Shown: positions 57,386 through 64,000 of the stretch, in pieces
Layout of the letters: every line of letters begins with the position of its first letter
Position numbering within the stretch: the first letter of the stretch is position 1
Assembly: GCA_028751875.1 (NCBI GenBank)
Contig: CM054159.1
Location: 13,185,658 to 13,249,657 of the forward strand
Direction: 5' to 3'
DNA: 64,000 nt
Origin: Rapana venosa
Taxonomy: Eukaryota > Mollusca > Gastropoda > Neogastropoda > Muricidae
Program-made: the position numbers and the translations under genes
The notes under the pieces: model-generated
Databases searched by the model: none
Seen by the model: the letters and a program-made list of their open reading frames with translations, nothing else
Told to the model about the DNA's origin: nothing

Positions 57386-57388
<3 letters not shown>
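56858..57388 (-). pseudogene. LINE F: reverse transcriptase C-terminal region
   Basis: After microsatellite-coded residues the frame reads 'TSLILSRLAYCNSLLSGLPA', 'LQRIQNSAARLVLRKK', 'ITPVLRSLHWLPVPPRVNYK' and 'ISTLCYKCLHKTAPSYLCEC'. This series (LxYCNSLL, LQxxQNxAAR, LHWLPVxxR, KCLHxxAPxYL) is characteristic of the C-terminal end of CR1/L2-like LINE proteins. It continues 'LNLYTPSRSLRSAADTLCL' and 'RGSFSILGPLTWNDLSARN' and stops at 56858. The catalytic palm domain is missing because the copy is truncated. The coding part itself shows no stop, so it may be a relatively recent insertion. Confidence 0.9.
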
Positions 57389-57633
<245 letters not shown>

Positions 57634-57635
57634 TT

Positions 57636-57845
57636 AAAAAATTCTTCCTTATCGTAGATAATGGAATAAGCACTTTACGTGCTTATTTTTTAAATCTTTT
57701 TAATCTCTCATCCGAAGGACTTTTGGGGAGAGTGGAGTCTGCACTGATGTTAACTCCAGGGTAAAACATCTCCTTGAACGGGAATCGAATCTGGGTCGTC
57801 AGATTGCGAGCACAGTGTTCTCACCACTAGGCTACCCCAGATAGA
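57636..57845 (-). mobile_element. SINE family S1, reverse orientation, internally deleted
   Basis: On the minus strand the head is 'ggggtagcctagtggtgaga' with box-B-like 'gattcgattcc', then 'ggagttaacatcagtgcaga', 'ctccactctccccaaaagtc', 'cttcggatgag', and a jump to the tail 'agtgcttattccattatcta'. About 130 bp of the usual body (the acatcttgcgctc to ggactggatgt part) are missing. The (GATA)n next to its 3' end may be its tail. Confidence 0.85.
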
Positions 57846-58097
57846 GACAGACAGACAGACAGACCTTAAAGAGAGTATGGTTGGGAAAGAGGTATACATC
57901 ACACTGAGAAAACGGGTAGGGAACTGGGAGTAGAGAAAGAAAGTGTAGGAATAAACACTAGAGCAATGAAAGAGCAGATAACACACACCAAACAAACTAA
58001 AAGAGGAGAGTAATTTTTTTTATGGTAAGGTCAAACCTAATCAGATCAAATTAAGTTGTTTGTTAATTTAGAATAATGGATACAAAATAGCTGCACT
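57846..58097. other. No recognisable gene
   Basis: It starts with five gaca units; the rest is unique AT-rich sequence. Confidence 0.5.
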
Positions 58098-58540
<443 letters not shown>

Positions 58541-58900
58541 AGAGCCACAGAGGAAAATGATGGTAATGCTAATGGTGATTATAAGCTTTCTTTTCAAGGA
58601 TTGCAGGCAATCATTTACATACTTTTGTTCATCAGGGACGTACATAAGCTTCACCAATCCTGCAGTACGATCAACCGTTGGGGTATCACTGAAAATTATG
58701 CAGCCAGCTTCATCCACTCCCTGCTGTTCTCAGCTTTCCGTGGTCTGTCGTTGTTCCACTCAAGTCCAGTCCTCCACTCTCTGATGCTGTCTTCCCATCG
58801 TTTTCTCTGTCTGCCTCTTCGTCTCTCCTTTTAGTGTTCCCTGTAGGACAGTCTTGGCCAGTCCAGATGTTCGTGAGATGTGCTCGTACCACTTCAGTTT
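58541..58900 (-). pseudogene. LINE G: ORF C-terminal end
   Basis: Pieces in different frames read 'VRAHLTNIWTGQDCPTGNTK' and then, after frame changes, 'MDEAGCIIFSDTPTVDRTAG', 'LVKLMYVPDEQKYVNDCLQS'. They match in order the end of RTE-like proteins, where a 'GLAKTILQGT..GRRxRGRQ' stretch is usual: about 58790-58860 encodes such a stretch with shifts. Confidence 0.75.
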
Positions 58901-59099
58901 GCGTTTTTCTTACTGAAATCAGAAGCTCTTCACATGTCCCGATGGCGTTTTCAATTCTGGCATCTACTTCCTCGTTAATTATGTGATCTCGGTATAAGAT
59001 ACCAACAAGTTTGCCAAAGTATTTCCATTATCTGTATTTTTGTTCCAATGCCTGCGGTTATGGGCCACGTTTCACACGCATACAAAAATATGGAAATAA

Positions 59100-59898
59100 C
59101 CAGGGAAGGCTTAGGTCTGGGCCAAAAGCCATTGCGACGATGCTTTACAGTTTACCATCGATGTCATCTGCAAAACTAGTTTGTGATTGTCCTGCCTCCA
59201 TTGCTGACTGTTCCCTCATGGTTTTCAAGTGCGTCAGCCATTTTTTCTCTCTTAGGAGATGTTAAAAGAGGGTGGGGAAGAGCAGACATTCTTGGCGTAC
59301 TCCATTATTGTGGTCTGGAACAATTCTATGTTGTTATCGTAGTAGACTGCATTTGCTGCCTGTCCATAGAGGTATTCTATGGTTTAGACAGACTGGCATT
59401 GATGTTATAAAGCTTCAAGGTTGCCCACAAAGATGTCTGCCAACCTCCGTCAAACACCTTCTTAAAGTCCACAAAGACAAGGCAGAGATCTTGCTGGTGT
59501 TGCAGCTACTTTTCATTCTCAGGTTGACCATTTGCTTTGTTGTGCTCCGTCCTGATCTGAAACCTGCCTGCTTCTTCTTTGTTGATCTCCTCAGCTTGTG
59601 GCTTCAGTCTGTTTAGAAGGATTAGCATGGCCTTACTTGGATGACTGATGAGGTCGATGGTACAGTAGCTTTGGCGCAGTTGTAAACTGTCATTCTTCGG
59701 GAGTGTGGTAACCAGGGTCTGTGTCAAAGATTTTGGCCACTTGCCCATCCGCCAGATCTTATTGCAGATGGTGAGTAACACATCTAGCATGACCTCTCCA
59801 TCTTCCGACTTTCCTCTGTTCAGTGATTTTATTGCAGCTTCAACTTTTTCCCGCAGGATGGGGTATTGTAGCCGTCGCTGTTGGTTGGTGGGAGTCAT
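59100..59898 (-). pseudogene. LINE G: reverse transcriptase domain
   Basis: From 59898 the frame reads 'VEAAIKSLNRGKSEDGEVML', 'ICNKIWRMGKWPKSLTQTLV', 'TTLPKNDSLQLRQSYCTIDL', 'ISHPSKAMLILLNRLKPQAE', the fingers region of RTE-like enzymes. The QAGFR-type motif is disrupted ('EEAGRFQIRTEHNKANGQPE'). Motif A is in another frame at about 59410-59490 ('CLVFVDFKKVFDGGW'), and the catalytic FADD is at about 59155-59178 ('SFADDIDGKL'). Both catalytic motifs survive although the frame does not. Confidence 0.85.
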
Positions 59899-60305
59899 CT
59901 AACATCTTGAGATCTCCTGATGCCTTGTCTGTGTATAAATCTGAGCAGAACCCTGTCCATGTCTTTAAAATATCTTGTTCTTCTGTGAGACATTTCCCTG
60001 TTTTGTCTTGGATGGTAGTGGTTCTCCCTTATTTTCAGCTTGTCAGGCCTTTCATCAGCTGGTAGGCTCTCTTGCTGTAGTTATTCTTCAAGTTTCTTTC
60101 ATACCTTTGCACTTTTCTTCAATCCATGTCTCTTTTGCTTTTCTCATGCCTGTGATAACTTGGTGATTGGCTTCTCTGTTTTTGCACCTTTAACTTCATT
60201 GTTCGGTTGCTTCAGCTCTCTGCATATGTTACACAACTTCAGTATGTCCTCCGTGACCCAGGATTTCTTTTTGGTCGGTGTTTGCCAAGGATGTCGTTGG
60301 CTGTT

Positions 60306-60596
60306 TCAGTCACAGAAGCTGTTGATCAAGGTATCTATTTCGGTTTCTTCGTTGTCAAGAACGAGGAGTGGGGAAAGTTTTCCTCGTACTATTGCTTGGC
60401 AGTTTTCTGCTACGATCAGGTCCACGAGTTTCTCGAGATTGAACTTGATCCTAACATTGGCCTGCTTCTTGATCCTCTTGAGGCACAGTCTGAAAGTCAT
60501 CATTCTCACATGCTCATGGTCGCTTCCTATGTCTGCTCCTGGAAAGCTCCAGGTCTTCGCAGTATTGACACGTGATTGAAAGCGTCGTTTGACCAT
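60306..60596 (-). pseudogene. LINE G: segment between endonuclease and RT
   Basis: The peptide 'MVKRRFQSRVNTAKTWSFPG', 'ADIGSDHEHVRMMTFRLCLK' contains the SDH element that ends the APE endonuclease. It is followed by 'RIKFNLEKLVDLIVAENCQA', as in RTE-like proteins. Confidence 0.82.
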
Positions 60597-60830
60597 GATG
60601 TAGTCTATTTGATTGTGGGGATCTCCTCTCGTACTGTGTCATGTCCAGTGTCTAGATGGTTTGTGTGGACCAAATATGATCAACACCTTTATTTTGTTGT
60701 GAATGGCGAATTCTAGGAGCCTCGATCTTCTTCCATTGATCTCCTGGTTGCAGTATTTGTCACACACACTCTTTGCCAGGTCCTACCATTGCATTCCAGT
60801 CGCCCTTGCCTGGACTACAACGATGTCTTT

Positions 60831-61365
60831 CTATGGCGTATGGTCTATGACTTCCTGGGATTGGTCGTAGAAGTTTGTCAGCATCATCGTCATCATAGTC
60901 AGTTGTTGGGCGGAAGCTTTGATAATGGTGATGTTAAACAGTGCTGCCCTCATACAAATAATAAAAAGTTGACTAGAAACTGGTCGACATCCCGTGATGA
61001 CATTCACAGCGTCTTTGAGGAACCCAGCTCCATGTTCACTGACTGTCTCCATTGCCACTGAAGAAGAGTCTGTGGCCTTCAGGGGTAAACGCTTCTTCAA
61101 AGTTGTTTTTTTCTAGTGTATCTCACACAGCACGAAGATGTTCCATCATTGTAGCGCTTCTTCAAAGTTTTCTTTTTGTGAATCTCACACAGCACGAAGA
61201 TATTCCATCATTGTATATGTTTATTTCATGTGTTAATTCCTCTACTTTTCCAGATGTCTCAATGACCTCACATTCCAGGTGCCAATCGTGGTGTTGGTTC
61301 TGGCATGCAGTGATTTTTCGGTCCATCAGCTGCATACTTTTTACCTCCGTCCTAATGGCCAGCAA
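60831..61365 (-). pseudogene. LINE G: APE endonuclease N-terminal part
   Basis: Two fragments belong here. At 61365-61162, 'MLAIRTEVKSMQLMDRKITA' leads into a degraded 'TIGTWNVRT'-type Asn motif ('HDWHLECEVIETSGKVEELT'). At 61100-60831, 'GCRPVSSQLFIICMRAALFN', 'ITIIKASAQQL' and 'DFYDQSQEVIDHTP'-like residues match the middle of the endonuclease. Frame changes separate them. Confidence 0.75.
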
Positions 61366-61479
61366 CGGAAGATGCTATCCTTTTTCCCGGTGATGACTGA
61401 GCCGGCATGCAGCATCCAGAAACCAAAGGATTCTCTGCCAGAGCACCGTACACCCCAGACTGCAGACAGTACCATAAGA

Positions 61480-61672
61480 AGTTACATATACTCAGTATGC
61501 AGAAGATCTTGCGCACACGTTAAAACCCGTTCCGCTTCTCAGAAGAGTAGGCCATTGTATGCCGGTGGGAACGGATGACAACATTTACAAAACCACACAA
61601 ACAAGTGCTGGATGTAAAAAAAAAGCGCATGAGTGCTTCTACTATTAACCTCGAAAAAAAGAAATTAAAAAA
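61480..61672 (+). mobile_element. SINE family S1, 5'-truncated
   Basis: It starts about 'cagtatgcagaagatcttgc' and contains 'cacgttaaaacccgttccgc', 'agaagagtaggccattgtat', 'gccggtgggaacggatgaca', 'acaagtgctggatgtaaa' and 'gcgcatgagtgcttctacta', ending A-rich. It is followed by (GA)n at 61683, the opposite repeat sense to the family-T LINE junctions. Confidence 0.87.
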
Positions 61673-61680
61673 AATGTAAC

Positions 61681-61682
<2 letters not shown>

Positions 61683-61773
<91 letters not shown>

Positions 61774-61815
61774 AGACAGACAGAAAGACAGACAGGCAGA
61801 CAGACGGACTGACGG
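61683..61815. repeat. (GA)n and (GACA)n microsatellite
   Basis: GA with gagga interruptions to about 61777, then gacagacag to about 61813. Confidence 0.95.
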
Positions 61816-62208
61816 AAAATATAAATGCTGTGAGTGAATCTGTAATAGAAAACTGTCAATTTTAAATAGGAAGGTTTTAAGAGAAACCCTTTTTTTCCTT
61901 ATTTAATTACAATTTTCAGCTGACAAGCAAATTCAGATGAAACGAGAAAAACGGATGTAATTTCTCTGTGTAGTTCTGCTGCATTTTCTCTTCCCTGTAT
62001 TTTTTTTTGTTCTCTCTTACTGCTGTTGTCATGGTTAATGATCTCCCATTTCGATTTTTTTTGTCTGCTACATTCTTCTTTTATTCTACCCCATTTCTTC
62101 TTTCTCTTCCTCTTCAGAATTCTTCTAAATTCGTTTTCTTCTTTGCATTCCTTGTTTTCTTTTCATTCTTTGCATTGTTGCTGTTGTTGTTGTAGTTGTT
62201 GTCGTTCA
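61816..62208. other. T-rich sequence, no gene
   Basis: It becomes progressively pyrimidine-rich toward the TTC tract, with a gttgttg run at about 62177-62200. Nothing recognisable. Confidence 0.55.
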
Positions 62209-62843
62209 TCGCCATCTTCTTCTTCTTCTTCTTCTTCTTCTTCTTCTTCTTCTTCTTCGCAATTCTTCTTCTTCTTCTTCTTCTTCTTCTTCTTCTTCTT
62301 CTTCTTCTTCTTCTTCTTCTTCTTCTTCGCAATTCTTCTTCTTCTTCTTTTTCTTCTTCTTCGCAATTCTTCTTCTTCTTCGCAATTCTTCTTCGCAATT
62401 CTTCTTCGCAATTCTTCTTATTCTTCTTCATCGCAATTCTTCTTCTTCTTCGCAATTCTTCTTCTTCTTCATCGCAATTCTTCTTCTTCTTCTTCGCAAT
62501 TCTTCTTCTTCTTTGCAATTTTTCTTTGCAATTATTCTTCTTCGCAATTCTTCTTCGCAATTCTTCTTCTTCGCAATTCTTCTTCGCAATTCTTCTTCTT
62601 CTTCTTCTTCTTCTTCTTCTTCTTTCTTCTTCTTCTTCTTCTTCTTCTTCTTCTTCTTCTTCTTCTTCTTCGCAATTCTTGTTCTTCTTCTTGTTCTTCT
62701 TCTTGTTCTTCTTCTTGTTCTTCTTCTTGTTGTTCTTCTTCTTCTTCTTCTTGTTGTTGTTGTTGTTGTTCTTCTTCTTCTTCTTCTTCTTCTTCTTCTT
62801 GTTCTTCTTCTTCTTCTTCTTCTTCTTCTTCTTCTTTTCTTTC

Positions 62844-62893
<50 letters not shown>

Positions 62894-63640
62894 CTTCTTT
62901 CTTCTTCTTCTTCTTCTTCTTCTTCTTCTTCTTCTTCTTCTTCTTCTTCTTCTTCTTCTTCTTCTTCTTCTTCTCTCTTCTTCTTCTTCTTCTTCTTCTT
63001 CTCTCTTGCTTCTTCTTCTTCTTTCTTCTTTCGCTAATTTCTTCGCAATTCTTTTTTTCCTGCAATTTCTTCTCCTCTTCTCTCTGCAATTCTTCTTCGT
63101 TCTTCTTCTTCGCAATTCTTTCTTCTTCGCAATTCTTCTCTTCTTTTGCAATTCTTTTTCTTCCTCGCAATTCTTCTTCTTCTTCGCATATCTTCTTCTT
63201 CTTCTTGTTCTTGTTCTTGTTCTTGTTCTTGTTCTTGTTCTTCTTCTTCTTCTTTCTTCTTCTTCACAATTCTTCTTCGCAGTTCTTCTTCTTCGCAATT
63301 CTTCTTTCTTCGCAATTCTTCTTCTTTGCAATTCCTCTTCGCAATTCTTCGCAATTCTTCTTCTTCGCAATTCTTCTTCTTCGCAATTCTTCTTCTTCTT
63401 CGCAATTCTTCTTCTTCGTAATTCTTATTCTTCGCTATTCTTCTTCTTCGTAATTCTTCTTCTTCGCAATGCTTCTTCCTCGCAGTTCTTCACAATTCTT
63501 CTTCTTCTTCGCAATTCTTTTTCTTGTTCGCACTTCTTCGAAATTCTTCTTCTTTGGATTTCTTCTTCTTCTACTTCGCAATTCTTCGGAATTCTCCTTC
63601 TTCGAAATTCTTCTTCTTCTTCTTTACTTTCCTCTTTACA
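62209..63640. repeat. 1.4-kb (TTC)n/(GAA)n tract with periodic gcaattc interruptions
   Basis: Long ttc runs are interrupted about 40 times by gcaa, giving the recurring word 'cttcgcaattcttc'. There are also gtt-only blocks (about 62755-62770 and 62846-62893) and gttctt blocks (62690-62745 and 63203-63240). Frames of up to about 500 codons in all phases (poly-Phe, poly-Ser, poly-Leu; reverse Arg/Lys/Glu) are compositional. An all-purine strand of this length can adopt triplex structure in principle. Confidence 0.95.
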
Positions 63641-64000
63641 GTTTATAATGCATTTCTATTCTTTTTTCCTTTCCGCTACTTCTGTGTGATCTCTTTTCTT
63701 TCTGCTCTCCTCTTCATTTTCTGTTTGGTCGCCTCTCCTATCCCCCCCCCCTTCCATTTGCTTTTTCATCTTTTCCCTTGCCTTTTCTTCTCCTCTTGCT
63801 TTCACTCTCTCTTTCTATTTTTTCAACTTCCTTTTGACTTTGTTGATTACCAAACAGTGATGATGTGTTTGCCATCACAACCAGGATAATTTCTGCACCA
63901 CTCTGTTGTTTACTGCTGCCTTTCGTTTTGAAACATGTGTATTTGCACAACGGAAGCGAGAATGTTATAGACTCGACAGGTAAATTACGCGCGCGTGGGT
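63641..64000. other. Pyrimidine-rich sequence, no recognised gene
   Basis: CT-rich to about 63835, then unique sequence to the window end with no convincing frame. A gcgcgcg word lies near the end (63988-63996). Confidence 0.5.

Larger units (their letters stand above)
58541..61445 (-). mobile_element. LINE G: RTE-like non-LTR retrotransposon, nearly full length, broken
   Basis: On the minus strand a single-ORF element runs from the APE endonuclease start (about 61400) through the reverse transcriptase (59900-59100) to the C-terminus (about 58600). Length of about 2.9 kb and one ORF fit RTE elements. Endonuclease and RT motifs are present but lie in several frames with stops between, so it is dead. 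The 3' end 'attagcattaccatcatttt' leads into a TC-rich tract in LINE sense. The 5' end lies close to an S1 SINE at 61480. Confidence 0.87.

Noticed and set aside
61480..61815. The S1 SINE at 61480 as further support for (TC)n targeting
   Set aside because: Here the repeat downstream of the SINE is (GA)n in SINE sense, the opposite of the family-T LINE junctions, and the 5' side is not a microsatellite. It counts against extending the rule to S1.
62026..63689. Open frames of up to about 500 codons on both strands
   Set aside because: They are translations of the (TTC)n tract: poly-Phe, poly-Ser and poly-Leu in one direction, and Arg/Lys/Glu in the other, all open at once. No unique domain is present.

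Overview
The window looks like repeat-dominated nuclear DNA of an animal, most likely a lophotrochozoan and probably a gastropod mollusc. I base this on very dense dinucleotide and trinucleotide microsatellites, several tRNA-derived SINE families whose central regions resemble those common in molluscan genomes (from memory), and many decayed non-LTR retrotransposons. I see no convincing host protein-coding gene, no rRNA and no functional tRNA gene. Most long open frames are translations of microsatellites or minisatellites; the only recognisable proteins are broken retrotransposon proteins.

Layout. 1-8.6 kb: CT-rich start, several SINE copies (one interrupted by about 435 bp), a 1.9-kb minisatellite (26/29-bp units) and a 21-bp minisatellite. 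8.6-12.1 kb: a SINE, a GA/GACA tract, and a decayed LINE (family T) on the minus strand, closed by another GA tract. 12.1-18.9 kb: AT-rich unique sequence, long CA, GA and CT runs, and a duplicated 481-bp segment. 18.9-20.15 kb: a different 5'-truncated LINE between GA tracts. 20.15-51.46 kb: four head-to-tail copies (U1-U4) of a roughly 5.1-5.7-kb unit, interrupted by a 7.3-kb retroelement block between U1 and U2 and by a 3.1-kb LINE inside U2. 51.8-53.0 kb: another family-T fragment. 53.4-54.0 kb: a 31-bp minisatellite. 54-58.5 kb: SINEs, a CR1/L2-like LINE 3' end and GA tracts. 58.5-61.4 kb: a nearly full-length but broken RTE-like LINE. 62.2-63.6 kb: a 1.4-kb TTC/GAA tract.

How the parts relate. 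Family-T LINEs (four bodies plus one extra 3' end) all lie on the minus strand and repeatedly meet (GA)n on the plus strand, which is (TC)n in LINE sense, at both the 3' tail and the 5' truncation point. U1, U3 and U4 keep an uninterrupted GA tract at the exact place where U2 carries a LINE, so filled and empty versions of one site can be compared inside this window. I infer a preference of this LINE family for (TC)n microsatellites. Separately, the S2 SINE and the CR1/L2-like LINE at 56.6 kb share their 3' tail, which suggests a SINE and LINE partner pair. The four units share indels in mutually conflicting patterns, as expected from gene conversion or unequal crossing-over, and each unit contains a diverged internal inverted repeat.
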